A DNA stretch of 64,000 nucleotides from Pseudomonas chlororaphis subsp. chlororaphis (lineage in GTDB: Bacteria; Pseudomonadota; Gammaproteobacteria; Pseudomonadales; Pseudomonadaceae), in NCBI RefSeq assembly GCF_003945765.1, contig NZ_CP027712.1:1-64000 (forward strand). The letters run 5' to 3'. This document shows, one piece after another, positions 20,939-30,909 of this stretch. Below the pieces are notes generated by a model that did no database searches, was not told the origin of the DNA, and saw only the letters and a program-made list of their open reading frames with translations. Numbering within the stretch: position 1 is the first letter of the stretch; each line of letters starts with the position of its first letter. The translations under genes were made by a program, and so were the position numbers.

Positions 20939-21502
20939 ATGCCACGCTGCTTTTGGTGCAACGAAGATCCCCTGTACATGGCGTACCACGATCAGGAGTG
21001 GGGCGTGCCGCTACGCGACGCGCAGCGTTTGTTCGAGTTGTTATTGCTCGAAGGGTTCCAGGCCGGCCTGTCCTGGATCACCGTCCTGAAGAAGCGCGAG
21101 CGTTATCGCCAGGTGCTGTTCGGCTTCGATGTGCAGCGCGTGGCGCAGATGAGCGATGCACAAATCGATGAGTTGATGCTCGATCCCGGGATCATCCGCA
21201 ACCGTCTCAAACTCGCTGCCGCCCGGCGCAACGCCCAGGCCTGGATGGCGCTGGAAGACCCGGTGGAATTCCTCTGGTCGTTCGTCGGCGGGGTGCCGAA
21301 AATCAATCATTTCAAGGATCGCAGCGAAGTCCCGGCGGTTACCCCAGAGGCCGAAGCGATGAGCCGCGGCTTGAAAAAGGCCGGCTTCACCTTTGTCGGG
21401 CCGACCATCTGTTATGCACTGATGCAGGCTTCGGGCATGGTCATGGACCACACCCGCGACTGCGATCGCTACGCCATCCTGACAAACGGCCGGTTAGAAT
21501 AG
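20939..21502 (+). CDS. tag: DNA-3-methyladenine glycosylase I
   Basis: Base-excision enzyme that removes 3-methyladenine from alkylated DNA. The 187-residue protein has the zinc-binding N-terminal Cys4 (MPRCFWCNEDP), the HDQEWGVP segment, EGFQAGLSWITVLKKR, and the C-terminal zinc ligands in DHTRDC. ATG at 20939 is preceded by GGAG. An in-frame extension upstream runs antisense through glyQ and is rejected. Confidence 0.96.
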   Translation: MPRCFWCNEDPLYMAYHDQEWGVPLRDAQRLFELLLLEGFQAGLSWITVLKKRERYRQVLFGFDVQRVAQMSDAQIDELMLDPGIIRNRLKLAAARRNAQAWMALEDPVEFLWSFVGGVPKINHFKDRSEVPAVTPEAEAMSRGLKKAGFTFVGPTICYALMQASGMVMDHTRDCDRYAILTNGRLE

Positions 21503-21546
21503 CCCGCTTGCGACAAGGTTCATGACCCGGATATCAGGAGTCACCT

Positions 21547-22434
21547 GTGGATAAGTTTAAAGGCGCCCTGCTGGTAGGCGCTCTGCGATTGTTTGCCCTG
21601 CTGCCCTGGCGCGCGGTGCAGGCGGTCGGTTCGGCCATCGGCTGGATCATGTGGAAGACCCCCAACCGTTCCCGCGATGTGGTGCGGATCAACCTGGCCA
21701 AGTGCTTTCCGCAGATGGACGCCGCCGAACGCGAGCGTTTAGTGGGGCAGAGCCTGAAAGACATCGGCAAGTCCCTGACTGAAAGCGCCTGCGCCTGGAT
21801 CTGGCCGGCCGAGCGCTCGATCGCCCTGGTGCGTGAAGTCGAGGGCCTCGAGGTGCTGCAAGAAGCGCTGGCGTCGGGCAAGGGCGTGGTCGGCATCACC
21901 AGCCACCTGGGCAACTGGGAAGTGCTCAACCACTTCTATTGCAGCCAGTGCAAACCGATCATTTTCTACCGCCCGCCGAAGCTCAAGGCGGTGGACGAAC
22001 TGCTGCGCAAACAGCGGGTCCAGCTGGGCAACCGGGTGGCGGCTTCGACCAAGGAAGGCATCCTCAGCGTTATCAAGGAAGTGCGCAAAGGTGGTGCGGT
22101 GGGCATTCCCGCCGACCCGGAACCGGCCGAATCCGCCGGGATCTTCGTGCCCTTCTTCGCCACCCGGGCGCTGACCAGCAAGTTCGTGCCGAACATGCTC
22201 GCCGGCGGCAAGGCGGTCGGGGTGTTCCTGCACGCGCTGCGCCTGCCCGACGGTTCGGGTTACAAGGTGATCCTCGAAGCCGCGCCGGACGCGATGTACA
22301 GCACCGACACCGAAACCTCCTGCGCGGCGATGAGCCAGGTGGTCGAGCGCTATGTGCGGGCTTATCCGAGCCAGTACATGTGGAGCATGAAGCGTTTCAA
22401 GAAACGTCCGCCCGGCGAAGAACGCTGGTACTGA
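21547..22434 (+). CDS. lpxL: Lipid A biosynthesis lauroyl-type acyltransferase
   Basis: HtrB/LpxL-family inner-membrane acyltransferase that adds a secondary acyl chain to lipid A. The 295-residue protein has an N-terminal hydrophobic anchor and the catalytic His-x4-Glu motif SHLGNWE, then PADPEPAESAG in place of the commoner PDQ segment. The start is GTG at 21547 with AGGAG upstream. This start overlaps a perfect DnaA box (21546-21554). Other names used for this family are htrB and waaM. Which secondary acyl chain is added is not clear from sequence. Confidence 0.9.
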   Translation: MDKFKGALLVGALRLFALLPWRAVQAVGSAIGWIMWKTPNRSRDVVRINLAKCFPQMDAAERERLVGQSLKDIGKSLTESACAWIWPAERSIALVREVEGLEVLQEALASGKGVVGITSHLGNWEVLNHFYCSQCKPIIFYRPPKLKAVDELLRKQRVQLGNRVAASTKEGILSVIKEVRKGGAVGIPADPEPAESAGIFVPFFATRALTSKFVPNMLAGGKAVGVFLHALRLPDGSGYKVILEAAPDAMYSTDTETSCAAMSQVVERYVRAYPSQYMWSMKRFKKRPPGEERWY

Positions 22435-22449
22435 CCGCCTGGCACGATC

Positions 22450-22481
22450 TGTGGATAACCTTTCGCCCAAGGTTATCCACA
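22450..22481. repeat. Inverted pair of DnaA boxes, perfect 13-bp palindrome
   Basis: TGTGGATAACCTT and its exact complement AAGGTTATCCACA flank a 6-bp spacer (22463-22468). Each arm carries a perfect TTATCCACA. It lies between lpxL and the PilZ gene, 15 bp after the lpxL stop. It has no T-tract, so it looks more like a protein-binding palindrome than a terminator. Confidence 0.8.
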
Positions 22482-22504
22482 AAGGCTGAAGCAGAGCACA
22501 GCAT

Positions 22505-22744
22505 ATGCCCGATTCGCGCAAATCCCTGAGGATCAAGATCCAGCACGAAAGCTTCGGCGAGTGCCTGGGCCAGACGCGCAACCTGTCCGCCAGCGGGGTG
22601 TACGTCAAGCACCCGGCATTGGCGGCGCTGCCCAAGGGCGCGGTGGTCTACGGCCAGGTGCAAGGCCTGCCGATGAACGCGCCGCGGGTGAAGATGGAGG
22701 TGGTGCTGGTGGACGCCGAGGGCATCGGCCTGCGTTACCTGTGA
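22505..22744 (+). CDS. PilZ-domain protein
   Basis: A 79-residue single-domain PilZ protein. Both c-di-GMP-binding elements are visible: the RKSLR (RxxxR) motif near the N-terminus and NLSASG ((D/N)xSxxG) at about 26-31, so it probably binds c-di-GMP. It lies directly after lpxL, separated by the DnaA-box palindrome. Its output is unknown. Confidence 0.88.
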   Translation: MPDSRKSLRIKIQHESFGECLGQTRNLSASGVYVKHPALAALPKGAVVYGQVQGLPMNAPRVKMEVVLVDAEGIGLRYL

Positions 22745-22763
22745 AGCGTCCGGACATCGCCTC

Positions 22764-22910
22764 TGTAGCCGCTGCCGAGCTTGCGAGGCTGCGATCGGCC
22801 GCGAAGCGCTCGCAAGACCAGGCGCTGCGATTCTCCTGACAATCCCGGTGTTCAGGTTTAGCGAGGACTACGTCCTCGTATGCAGCCTTGCAAGCTCGGC
22901 AGCGGCTACA
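22764..22910. repeat. REPIN, inverted pair of GTAGCCGCTGCCG-type REPs
   Basis: A left arm starting TGTAGCCGCTGCCGAGC and a right arm ending GCTCGGCAGCGGCTACA enclose about 90 bp. This is the same family as elements at 23252, 35678 and 62218. The right end just overlaps the 3' end of the TPR gene. Confidence 0.85.
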
Positions 22911-23229
22911 GTGCGCCTTTGCCCTGGCGCTCGAGCTTCTTGAGGAACACCGTCATTTCCTTTTCCGCCTGCTTGTCGCCATGCCCGCGGGCTGCTTCCA
23001 GGCCCTGCTCCCAGGCCTGGCGCGCCGCCGCATAGTCCTCCAGGCCTTGATAGGCCTTGCCCAGCAGCTTCCACGCCGCCGAATACTTGGGGTCGAAACC
23101 GACGCAGCGTTGCAGGTGCTCGGCGGCCTTGGCGTATTCGTGCAGATCCAGATAACCCTTGCCCAGGCCGAAGCGCAGCAGCGAGTTATCCATGCCCTTG
23201 GCGAGCATTTTTTCCAGGGATTCGAGCAT
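22906..23229 (-). CDS. TPR-repeat protein
   Basis: A 107-residue soluble protein made largely of tetratricopeptide repeats: LRFGLGKGYLDLHEYAKAAEHLQRCVGFDP, then SAAWKLLGKAYQGLEDYAAARQAWEQGLE. TPRs mediate protein binding. ATG at 23229 has AGGAG upstream; a longer frame into the flanking REPIN is rejected. It is sandwiched between two REPINs. The partner is unknown. Confidence 0.85.
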   Translation of the reverse strand: MLESLEKMLAKGMDNSLLRFGLGKGYLDLHEYAKAAEHLQRCVGFDPKYSAAWKLLGKAYQGLEDYAAARQAWEQGLEAARGHGDKQAEKEMTVFLKKLERQGKGAL

Positions 23230-23251
23230 CGTTGTCACTCCTGTGGACTCT

Positions 23252-23349
23252 TGTAGCCGCCGCAGGCTGCGATAGGTCCGGAGGACCTTCTGCGGGCCGG
23301 AGATCGCCGCGCCCCTGCGGGGCGTTCGCAACCTGCGGCAGCGGCTACA
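23252..23349. repeat. REPIN between TPR gene and trkA
   Basis: A left arm TGTAGCCGCCGCAGGCTGCG and a right arm ending CTGCGGCAGCGGCTACA, with shorter GGTCC/GGACC and GCCCC/GGGGC stems inside. It is a typical Pseudomonas REP doublet. Confidence 0.88.
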
Positions 23350-23362
23350 GGACGGCGTTGGA

Positions 23363-24736
23363 TCAGAAAAAGCTCAAGCCCACGTGGAACAGCTTCTCCA
23401 CATCGCGGATATGTTTTTTATCCACCAGGAACAGAATCACGTGGTCGCCGGCTTCGATCACCGTGTCGTCGTGGGCGATCAGCACTTCCTCGTCGCGGAT
23501 GATCGCGCCGATGGTGGTGCCTGGCGGCAGCGCGATGTCCTCGATGGCGCGGCCGATCACCTTGCTCGACTTGGCATCGCCATGGGCGATCGCCTCGATG
23601 GCTTCTGCCGCGCCACGGCGCAGCGAGTGCACGCTGACGATATCGCCACGGCGCACGTGGGCCAGCAGGGTACCGATGGTGGCCAGCTGCGGGCTGATGG
23701 CGATGTCGATATCGCCGCCCTGGATCAGGTCGACATAGGCCGGGTTGTTGATGATGGTCATCACCTTCTTCGCCCCCAGGCGCTTGGCCAGGAGCGAGGA
23801 CATGATGTTGGCCTCGTCATCGTTGGTCAGGGCCAGGAAGATATCGGCGTCGGCGATGTTCTCTTCCATCAGCAGGTCGCGGTCCGAGGCGCTGCCTTGC
23901 AGGACCACGGTGCTGTCGAGGTTGTCCGAGAGGTAGCGGCAACGCGCCGGATTCATCTCGATGATCTTCACCTGGTAACGGCTTTCGATGGCTTCGGCCA
24001 GGCGTTCGCCGATCTGCCCGCCGCCGGCGATGACGATGCGCTTGTAGGATTCGTCGAGGCGGCGCATCTCGCTCATCACCGCGCGGATGTTGGCCTTGGC
24101 GGCGATGAAGAACACTTCGTCGTCGGCCTCGATCACCGTATCGCCCTGGGGCAGGATCGGCCGGTCACGGCGGAAGATCGCCGCCACGCGGGTGTCGACG
24201 TTGGGCATGTGCTCGCGCAGCTGGCGCAGTTGCTGCCCCACCAGCGGCCCGCCGTAATAGGCCCTGACCGCCACCAGTTGGGCCTTGCCTTCGGCGAAGT
24301 CGATCACCTGCAGGGCGCCGGGGTGTTCGATCAGGCGCTTGATGTAGTTGGTCACCACCTGTTCCGGGCTGATCAGCACGTCGACCGGAATCGCCTCGTT
24401 GTCGAACAGGCCGGCGCGGGTCAGGTAGGCCGCTTCGCGGACCCGGGCGATCTTGGTCGGGGTGTGGAACAGGGTATGGGCGACCTGGCAGGCGACCATA
24501 TTGGTTTCGTCGCTGTTGGTCACCGCGACCAGCATGTCGGCATCGTCGGCGCCGGCCTGGCGCAGTACCGTGGGGAACGAACCGCGGCCCTGTACGGTGC
24601 GGATGTCCAGGCGGTCGCCGAGATCGCGCAGGCGTTCGCCGTCGGTGTCGACCACCGTGATGTCGTTGGCTTCGCTGGCCAGATGCTCTGCCAGCGTGCC
24701 GCCCACCTGCCCTGCTCCGAGGATGATGATCTTCAT
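23363..24736 (-). CDS. trkA: Trk K+ uptake regulatory protein TrkA
   Basis: Cytoplasmic NAD(H)-binding regulator of the Trk potassium transporter. The 457-residue protein contains two RCK units: an N-terminal Rossmann [13 protein letters not shown] followed by a TrkA_C domain, then a second [13 protein letters not shown] and another C domain. It is the last gene of the minus-strand def-fmt-rsmB-trkA group, 24 bp after rsmB. Full family length. The 3' end has a half parS-like sequence that I do not regard as functional. Confidence 0.97.
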   Translation of the reverse strand: MKIIILGAGQVGGTLAEHLASEANDITVVDTDGERLRDLGDRLDIRTVQGRGSFPTVLRQAGADDADMLVAVTNSDETNMVACQVAHTLFHTPTKIARVREAAYLTRAGLFDNEAIPVDVLISPEQVVTNYIKRLIEHPGALQVIDFAEGKAQLVAVRAYYGGPLVGQQLRQLREHMPNVDTRVAAIFRRDRPILPQGDTVIEADDEVFFIAAKANIRAVMSEMRRLDESYKRIVIAGGGQIGERLAEAIESRYQVKIIEMNPARCRYLSDNLDSTVVLQGSASDRDLLMEENIADADIFLALTNDDEANIMSSLLAKRLGAKKVMTIINNPAYVDLIQGGDIDIAISPQLATIGTLLAHVRRGDIVSVHSLRRGAAEAIEAIAHGDAKSSKVIGRAIEDIALPPGTTIGAIIRDEEVLIAHDDTVIEAGDHVILFLVDKKHIRDVEKLFHVGLSFF

Positions 24737-24760
24737 CCAGTCACTCCCTTCGAACCTTTC

Positions 24761-26086
24761 TTAACCGCGCGCGGCGGCAATCTTGATCAGCTTGGCGTAG
24801 TAGAACCCGTCGTGGCCGCCCTCTTGCGCCAGCAGCTGGCGACCGTGGGGCTGCTTCAGGCCGGCCGGAGGCTGACCCAGTTGCCCGGCGATGTCCAGTT
24901 CGCGAGCACCCGGGGTACGGGCCAGGAAAGCCTCAATGACCTCGGTGTTTTCGGTCGGCAAGGTCGAGCAGGTGGCGTACAGCAGGATGCCGCCGACTTC
25001 CAGGGTCGACCACATGGCGTCCAGCAGTTCGCCTTGCAGACTGGCCAGGGCGGCGATGTCGTCGGCCTGACGGGTGAGCTTGATATCCGGGTGGCGGCGG
25101 ATCACCCCGGTGGCCGAGCACGGCGCGTCCAGCAGGATGCGCTGGAACGGCTTGCCGTCCCACCAGGCGGCGGTATCGCGGCCGTCGGCGGCGATCAGCT
25201 CGGCGCGAAGGTTCAGGCGGTCGAGGTTCTCCTGGACACGCACCAGGCGCTTGGCTTCCAGGTCCACCGCGACCACGCCGGCCAGCGCGGGCTCGACTTC
25301 GAGGATGTGGCAGGTCTTGCCGCCGGGCGCGCAGCAGGCGTCCAGCACCCGCTGTCCCGGCGCCAGTTCCAGCAACTCGGCGGCCAGTTGCGCGGCTTCG
25401 TCCTGCACGCTGATCCAGCCTTCGGCGAAGCCCGGCAGGACGCGCACGTCGGCGGCTTCATCGAGCACGATGCCGTCCTGGCTATAGACGCAAGGCTTGG
25501 CGGCAACGCCGGCCTCGCTTAACAGCTGGAGATAGGCGGCGCGGGAATGATGGCGGCGGTTGACCCGCAGGATCATCGGCGGGTGGGCGTTGTTGGCGGC
25601 GCAGATCGCTTCCCACTGCTCGGGCCAGAATGCCTTGAGGGACTTTTGCAGCCAGCGCGGATGGGCGGTACGCACCACGGGGTCGCGTTCCAGCTCGGCG
25701 AACAGTGCTTCGCTCTCGCGTTGGGCGCGGCGCAGCACGGCATTGATCAGTGCCTTGGCCCAGGGCTTTTTCAGCTTGTCGGCGCAGCCCACGGTTTCGC
25801 CGATGGCGGCGTGCGCCGGGACGCGGGTGTAGAGCAATTGATAAAGGCCCACCAGCAGCAGCGCCTCGACGTCGGCATCGGCCGCCTTGAACGGCTTCTG
25901 CAACAGTTTGGCGGCCAGCGCCGCCAGCCGTGGCTGCCAGCGCGCGGTGCCGAAAGCCAGGTCCTGGGTGAAGCCGCGATCGCGCGCTTCGACCTTGTCC
26001 AGCAGGATTGGCAGCGAGCTGTTGAGCGAGGCTTTGCCGTTGAGGACCGAGGTCAGGGCCTTGGCGGCGGCCAGACGCGGGTTCAT
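24761..26086 (-). CDS. rsmB: 16S rRNA (cytosine-967-C5)-methyltransferase
   Basis: SAM-dependent RNA m5C methyltransferase (Sun/Fmu). The 441-residue protein has an N-terminal NusB-like RNA-binding domain (about 1-135), the SAM loop [10 protein letters not shown] and the two catalytic Cys motifs DAPCSATG and [15 protein letters not shown] at 26086 ([11 protein letters not shown]) overlaps the fmt stop by 4 bp (ATGA). Longer in-frame extensions run into fmt and are rejected. Confidence 0.96.
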   Translation of the reverse strand: MNPRLAAAKALTSVLNGKASLNSSLPILLDKVEARDRGFTQDLAFGTARWQPRLAALAAKLLQKPFKAADADVEALLLVGLYQLLYTRVPAHAAIGETVGCADKLKKPWAKALINAVLRRAQRESEALFAELERDPVVRTAHPRWLQKSLKAFWPEQWEAICAANNAHPPMILRVNRRHHSRAAYLQLLSEAGVAAKPCVYSQDGIVLDEAADVRVLPGFAEGWISVQDEAAQLAAELLELAPGQRVLDACCAPGGKTCHILEVEPALAGVVAVDLEAKRLVRVQENLDRLNLRAELIAADGRDTAAWWDGKPFQRILLDAPCSATGVIRRHPDIKLTRQADDIAALASLQGELLDAMWSTLEVGGILLYATCSTLPTENTEVIEAFLARTPGARELDIAGQLGQPPAGLKQPHGRQLLAQEGGHDGFYYAKLIKIAAARG

Positions 26087-27042
26087 TGGGCGTCCGCCGC
26101 TTGTCCGAGCACGGTGCCGGTGGCGAATTTCTCGCGGCGGCTGTTGAACAGGTCGCTGAAGTTCAGCGCCTTGCCGCCGGGCAATTGCAGGCGGGTCAGG
26201 CACAGCGCCTGCTCACCGCAGGCGACGAGCAGGCCGTCCTTGCTGGCGCCGAGGATGGTGCCCGGCACGCCCTTGCCTTCGGCGAGGCTGGCGGCCAGCA
26301 CCTTCAGCGCTTCGCCGTTCAGCGTGCTGTGGCAGATCGGCCAGGGGTTGAAGGCTCGCACCAGACGCTCCAGCTCCACCGCCGGGCGGCTCCAGTCGAT
26401 CCGCGCTTCGTCCTTGTTCAGTTTGTGGGCGTAGGTGGCCAGGCTGTCGTCCTGCACTTCGCCTTGCAGGGTTGCGGCGGCGAGGCCGGCGATGGCCTGC
26501 ACCACGGCGGGCGGGCCCATTTCGGCAAGACGGTCATGCAGGCTGCCGCCGGTGTCGGTGGCGCTGATCGGGGTGCTGACCTTGAGCAGCATCGGCCCGG
26601 TGTCCAGGCCGGCTTCCATGCGCATCACGGTCACGCCGCTCAGCGCGTCGCCGGCTTCCACGGCGCGCTGGATCGGCGCCGCCCCGCGCCAGCGTGGCAG
26701 CAGCGAAGCGTGGCTGTTGATGCAGCCCAGGCGCGGAATATCCAGCACCGCCTGCGGCAGGATCAGGCCGTAGGCGACCACCACCATCAGGTCCGGCGCG
26801 AGGGCCGCCAGTTCGGCCTGGGCCTGCGGGTCGCGCAGGGTCGGCGGTTGCAGCACGGGGATGTGGTGCTCCAGCGCCAGCTGCTTGACCGGGCTCGGCA
26901 TCAGCTTTTGCCCGCGCCCGGCCGGGCGGTCCGGTTGGGTGTAGACCGCGACGATCTCGTAAGGGCTGTCGAGCAGGGCCTTGAGGTGTTCGGCGGCGAA
27001 TTCCGGGGTGCCGGCAAAGACGATGCGCAGTGGCTCAGTCAT
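26083..27042 (-). CDS. fmt: Methionyl-tRNA formyltransferase
   Basis: Formylates initiator Met-tRNA using 10-formyl-THF. The 319-residue protein has the folate/catalytic signature [21 protein letters not shown], an N-terminal [15 protein letters not shown] and a C-terminal tRNA-binding domain. The start ATG is at 27042, with GAGAA upstream. It lies 69 bp after def, and the pair forms the formylation/deformylation unit. Confidence 0.97.
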   Translation of the reverse strand: MTEPLRIVFAGTPEFAAEHLKALLDSPYEIVAVYTQPDRPAGRGQKLMPSPVKQLALEHHIPVLQPPTLRDPQAQAELAALAPDLMVVVAYGLILPQAVLDIPRLGCINSHASLLPRWRGAAPIQRAVEAGDALSGVTVMRMEAGLDTGPMLLKVSTPISATDTGGSLHDRLAEMGPPAVVQAIAGLAAATLQGEVQDDSLATYAHKLNKDEARIDWSRPAVELERLVRAFNPWPICHSTLNGEALKVLAASLAEGKGVPGTILGASKDGLLVACGEQALCLTRLQLPGGKALNFSDLFNSRREKFATGTVLGQAADAQ

Positions 27043-27111
27043 GGGAGTTCTCGGTAATAAACACGCGGAAAAGAAAAAGGCTTGCCGCTGCAAGCCTTTG
27101 GAAGAAGGGAA

Positions 27112-27618
27112 TCAAGCTTGCTGACGATGCTGCTTTTCCAGCTTCTTCTTGATCCGGTCGCGTTTGAGCGTGGACAGGTAATCGACGAACAATTTGCCGT
27201 TGAGGTGGTCGCATTCGTGCTGGATGCACACCGCGAGCAGGCCTTCGGCGATCAGTTCGTAAGGTTGGCCGTCACGGTCCAGGGCCTTGATTTTCACGCG
27301 TTGCGGACGATCGACGTTCTCGTAGAAGCCCGGTACCGACAGGCAGCCTTCCTGGTACTGGCCCATTTCGTCGGTGAGCGCTTCGAACTCGGGGTTGATG
27401 AACACCCGTGGCTCGCTGCGGTCTTCGGACAGGTCCATGACCACGATGCGCTTGTGCACGTTGACCTGGGTAGCGGCCAGGCCGATGCCGGGCGCCTCAT
27501 ACATTGTTTCAAACATGTCGTCGACCAACTGACGCACTTCGTCGTCCACTACGGCCACTGGTTTGGCGATAGTGCGCAGGCGCGAGTCGGGGAATTCGAG
27601 GATGTTTAAAATGGCCAT
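27112..27618 (-). CDS. def: Peptide deformylase
   Basis: Metalloenzyme that removes the N-formyl group from nascent proteins. The 168-residue protein shows all three motifs: [15 protein letters not shown] (metal Cys) and QHECDHLNG (metal His pair and catalytic Glu). The ATG at 27618 starts [14 protein letters not shown]. It diverges from the LysM gene at 27771, so the 152-bp gap holds both promoters. Confidence 0.98.
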   Translation of the reverse strand: MAILNILEFPDSRLRTIAKPVAVVDDEVRQLVDDMFETMYEAPGIGLAATQVNVHKRIVVMDLSEDRSEPRVFINPEFEALTDEMGQYQEGCLSVPGFYENVDRPQRVKIKALDRDGQPYELIAEGLLAVCIQHECDHLNGKLFVDYLSTLKRDRIKKKLEKQHRQQA

Positions 27619-27770
27619 AAGCGTAATTGCTACACGTGTGAAGTAAGTTCGGAGTCGGAGGCCTTGCGGGTTCTGGAAGGGCAACCGTTGTAAAACGTGC
27701 TCGGTCAGGAGCAGGGAGCGCACAGGCGCTGGCGTTTCACGCGAATACACATAATAAAGGGATTCACCGC

Positions 27771-28796
27771 ATGAGGAAATCACTACTCGCCTTGCTGCTC
27801 GTGGGCTGGGCCGGTTTCGGCCAGGCGCAGGTGCCGCTCCGGGAGGGTTATCCACAGCGCTACACCGTAGTGGCGGGCGATACCTTGTGGAGCATCGCCA
27901 ATCGCTTTCTGCGCGATCCCTGGCAATGGCCGGCGCTCTGGCAGGCCAATTCCAGCCTCGCCGACCCCGACCTGATCTACCCCGGCGACTCCCTGGCGCT
28001 GGTCCGGGTCGATGGCGAACCACGCCTGACCCTGGAGCGCGGCGTTTCTCGGGGCACCGTCAAGCTCTCGCCCCAGGTGCGTCGCACGCCACTGGTCGAG
28101 GCGATCCCGAGCATTCCACTGCAGGCCATCGACAGCTTTCTGCTGAGCAATCGCATCCTCGACCGGGCCGACGCCTTCGACAGCGCGCCCTACATAGTCG
28201 CCGGCGATGCCGAACGGGTACTCAGCGGCACCGGCGACCGGATCTTCGCGCGCGGCCGCTTCGACCCGGAGCAATCGGCCTACGGCATCTTCCGCCAGGG
28301 CAAGACCTACACCGATCCGCAGAGCGGCGAACTGCTGGGAATCAATGCCGACGAAATCGGCGGCGGCGAGGTGGTCGCGGTCGAGGGCGATATCGCCACC
28401 CTGCAATTGCAGCGCACCACCCAGGAAGTGCGCCTGGGCGACCGTTTGTTCAGCAGCGAGCCGCGGACCATCAACTCGACCTTTGTCCCCAGCGCGCCGA
28501 GCCGGGCGGTCGAGGGCCTGATCATCGACGTGCCACGGGGTGTCACCCAGATCGGTGCGCTGGATGTGGTGACGTTGGACAAGGGACGGCGCGATGGCCT
28601 GGCTGAAGGCAACGTGCTGGCGGTAATGAAAACCGGCGAAACCGTGCGCGACCGGGTGGCTGGTGGACAGGTGAAAATGCCGGATGAGCGGGCCGGTCTG
28701 CTGATGGTTTTCCGCACCTACGACAAGCTCAGTTACGGCCTGGTGCTCAACGCTTCCCGTTCCCTGTCGATCATGGACAAAGTCCGTAACCCGTAA
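27771..28796 (+). CDS. Secreted LysM peptidoglycan-binding protein
   Basis: A 341-residue exported protein with a signal peptide ([16 protein letters not shown]) and one LysM domain at about 30-80 ([20 protein letters not shown] ... IYPGDSLAL). The remaining 260 residues are a conserved beta-rich region of unknown function. It is the usual neighbour of dprA in pseudomonads and probably a cell-envelope protein. A perfect DnaA box (27848-27856) lies near its 5' end and another (28823-28831) just after its stop. Confidence 0.9.
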   Translation: MRKSLLALLLVGWAGFGQAQVPLREGYPQRYTVVAGDTLWSIANRFLRDPWQWPALWQANSSLADPDLIYPGDSLALVRVDGEPRLTLERGVSRGTVKLSPQVRRTPLVEAIPSIPLQAIDSFLLSNRILDRADAFDSAPYIVAGDAERVLSGTGDRIFARGRFDPEQSAYGIFRQGKTYTDPQSGELLGINADEIGGGEVVAVEGDIATLQLQRTTQEVRLGDRLFSSEPRTINSTFVPSAPSRAVEGLIIDVPRGVTQIGALDVVTLDKGRRDGLAEGNVLAVMKTGETVRDRVAGGQVKMPDERAGLLMVFRTYDKLSYGLVLNASRSLSIMDKVRNP

Positions 28797-28877
28797 AAAC
28801 CCTCAACAAGTTACCAACAGAGTTATCCACAGCTTATTCCAGCTGCGACCGGGCTTATAACGATCAAGGATGATCCT

Positions 28878-29987
28878 ATGTCACTGTCTGCCCAGGCTCC
28901 GGTTTCCCCCGCGGAACTGGAAGCCCGCCTACGTTTGCACCGCTTGCCGGACCTCGGCCCGAAGCGTTTTCAGCTGCTGCTCGAAGCCTTCGGTTCGGCC
29001 TCCAAGGCCATCAGCGCACCGGCCAGTGCCTGGCGCGCGCTGGGTCTGCCGGCGGGCGCGGCCGAGGCTCGGCGCAACGCCGAAGTGCGTGATAGCGCCA
29101 GCCATGCATTGGCCTGGCTGGAGCGTCCGGGCCAGCATTTACTGATGTGGGACCAGCCGGACTACCCGCCGCTGTTGAATGAAATCGCCGATGCGCCACC
29201 GCTGCTGTTTGTTGCCGGCGACCCACGCATCCTGGAAAAACCGCAGTTGGCGGTGGTCGGCAGCCGTCGCGCTTCGCGGCCCGGGATGGACACCGCCGCG
29301 GCCTTTTCCCGCAGCCTGGCCGCGGCCGGTTTTGTCATCACCAGCGGCCTGGCGCTGGGGATCGATGGCGCAGCGCACCAGGCCGCCCTGGAGGTCGGCG
29401 GGCAGACTGTCGGCGTGCTCGGCACCGGCCTGGAAAAATTTTATCCACAGCGCAACCGGCGCCTGGCCGACGCCATGATCGCCCAGGGCAGCGCGCTGGT
29501 TTCCGAGTTCCCTCTGGAGACCGGGCCCCACGCGAGCCACTTTCCCCGGCGCAACCGGATCATCAGCGGCCTGTCCCTTGGCGTGCTGGTGGTGGAGGCC
29601 AGCGTCGCCAGCGGTTCGCTGATCACCGCCCGGCTCGCCGCCGAGCAAGGCCGCGAGGTGTATGCGATACCCGGGTCGATCCATCACCCCGGGGCCCGGG
29701 GCTGTCATCAGCTGATTCGCGATGGCGCGGTGCTGGTGGAAACCATCGAACATATCCTCGAAGCCCTGCGTGGCTGGCAACGGCTGCCGTTATCCACGGC
29801 CCCGCCAACAGCTGCGCCCGCTCACCCGTTGCTGGCGCTGTTGCATGCCGCGCCGCAGACCAGCGAGGGCCTGGTGCAGGCCAGTGGCTGGAGCCTGCCC
29901 AGGGTGCTGGCGGCGCTCACCGAACTGGAGCTGGAGGGCCATGCGACGTGCGAAGGCGGCTGCTGGTTTGCCCGGGCAAAAGGCTAA
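28878..29987 (+). CDS. dprA: DNA processing protein DprA
   Basis: DprA binds incoming single-stranded DNA and loads RecA during transformation. The 369-residue protein has an N-terminal helical region, the Rossmann core with VVGSRRASRPG and GIDGAAHQAAL, PRRNRIISGLS, and a C-terminal winged-helix-like domain. A DnaA box lies inside (29441-29449). Its TAA stop (29985-29987) is directly followed by a MITE, so any normal downstream terminator has been displaced. Confidence 0.96.
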   Translation: MSLSAQAPVSPAELEARLRLHRLPDLGPKRFQLLLEAFGSASKAISAPASAWRALGLPAGAAEARRNAEVRDSASHALAWLERPGQHLLMWDQPDYPPLLNEIADAPPLLFVAGDPRILEKPQLAVVGSRRASRPGMDTAAAFSRSLAAAGFVITSGLALGIDGAAHQAALEVGGQTVGVLGTGLEKFYPQRNRRLADAMIAQGSALVSEFPLETGPHASHFPRRNRIISGLSLGVLVVEASVASGSLITARLAAEQGREVYAIPGSIHHPGARGCHQLIRDGAVLVETIEHILEALRGWQRLPLSTAPPTAAPAHPLLALLHAAPQTSEGLVQASGWSLPRVLAALTELELEGHATCEGGCWFARAKG

Positions 29988-30213
29988 GGCTCTGTACGAA
30001 AAGTGGCTGCGCTCGGCCATGCTGCGTTAAAAACAGGCTCGTGCGCGAGTCCGATCGGAATGCTCATTTAGGCCCCTAAAGTCGAACGCGACCCCGGCCG
30101 TTCCTCGCCTGTTTTGATTCGCTGCGCTCACCCTTCGGGCCAGCCCTTGGCTGTTACTCCCGCTGGTCGTTGCGCCTTGCCTGACCTTCGCTCGCCGACT
30201 TTTCGTACAGACC
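29988..30213. mobile_element. MITE-like element, copy 1 (IS5-type ends)
   Basis: A 226-bp element bounded by near-inverted ends CTCTGTACGAAAAGT and ACTTTTCGTACAGA. Almost the same sequence occurs inverted at 59339-59563. It is flanked by CTAA on the left, which contains the dprA stop codon, and CTAG on the right, fitting the CTAR target of IS5-type elements. It has no transposase gene. The short frame inside is shared by both copies but is unlikely to be a protein. Confidence 0.8.
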
Positions 30214-30271
30214 CTAGGCTTTATAGGCAGGATCGGTAAACTGCGCACAGCCTTAATCCGGAGAGTCAGCA

Positions 30272-30829
30272 ATGGTCAGCAGTTGGCGTGTGCAACAAGC
30301 CGCACGAGAAATTCGCGCAGGGGCGGTGATTGCCTATCCAACCGAAGCAGTCTGGGGGTTGGGTTGCGACCCGTGGAACGAAGAGGCGGTGGACCGGTTG
30401 CTGGCCATCAAGTCGCGCTCCGTGGACAAGGGCCTGATCCTGATCGCCGACAACATCCGCCAGTTCGATTTTCTCTTCGAGGATTTTCCCCAGGAATGGC
30501 TCGATCGCATGGCCAGCACCTGGCCGGGCCCGAACACCTGGCTGGTCCCCCATCAGAATCTGTTGCCGGAATGGGTCACCGGGGTCCACGACACCGTGGC
30601 CCTGCGAGTCAGCGATCATCCACTGGTGCGTGAGTTGTGCGCCTTGGTGGGGCCGCTGATTTCCACCTCGGCCAACCCCCAGGGGCGCCCTGCGGCCCGC
30701 ACGCGGATTCGCGTCGAGCAGTATTTCCGCGGGCAGCTGGACATGGTCCTGGGCGGCAGCCTGGGTGGGCGCAAGAACCCGAGCCTGATCCGCGACCTGG
30801 TGACTGGCAAGATCGTGCGTCCGGCCTGA
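30272..30829 (+). CDS. tsaC: Threonylcarbamoyl-AMP synthase
   Basis: Makes threonylcarbamoyl-adenylate from Thr, bicarbonate and ATP for the t6A37 modification of tRNAs. The 185-residue YrdC-fold protein has [15 protein letters not shown], the [10 protein letters not shown] nucleotide loop and [14 protein letters not shown]. This short form lacks the Sua5 extension, as usual for TsaC. ATG at 30272; CCGGAGAG lies upstream. The promoter region now abuts MITE copy 1. Confidence 0.96.
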   Translation: MVSSWRVQQAAREIRAGAVIAYPTEAVWGLGCDPWNEEAVDRLLAIKSRSVDKGLILIADNIRQFDFLFEDFPQEWLDRMASTWPGPNTWLVPHQNLLPEWVTGVHDTVALRVSDHPLVRELCALVGPLISTSANPQGRPAARTRIRVEQYFRGQLDMVLGGSLGGRKNPSLIRDLVTGKIVRPA

Positions 30830-30845
30830 CACCGCATCGTCGTTT

Positions 30846-30904
30846 ATCGCGGGCAAGCCTCGCTCCTACGACCCACATCCGTAGGAGCGAGGCTTGCCCG
30901 CGAT
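30846..30904. repeat. Palindromic REP of the GCGGGCAAGCCTCGCTCCTAC family
   Basis: A perfect 25-bp inverted repeat around a 9-bp loop (ACCCACATC), lying between the convergent tsaC and qor genes. The same family recurs at 33932 and 58095, and partly at 53141. Confidence 0.9.
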
Positions 30905-30909
30905 GCATT

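Noticed and set aside
21546..21554. DnaA box over the lpxL start codon as a specific regulatory site
   Set aside because: The GTG GAT AAG codons alone create the sequence. With so many boxes around, a special role cannot be argued from this one.
22764..23349. Closely spaced repeats as a CRISPR array
   Set aside because: The repeats are inverted REP pairs with palindromic arms, without regular direct repeats or spacers.
23380..23396. Half parS-like sequence CCCACGTGGAACA at the 3' end of trkA
   Set aside because: Only one arm matches TGTTCCACGTGGAACA; the left arm is AAGCCCAC.
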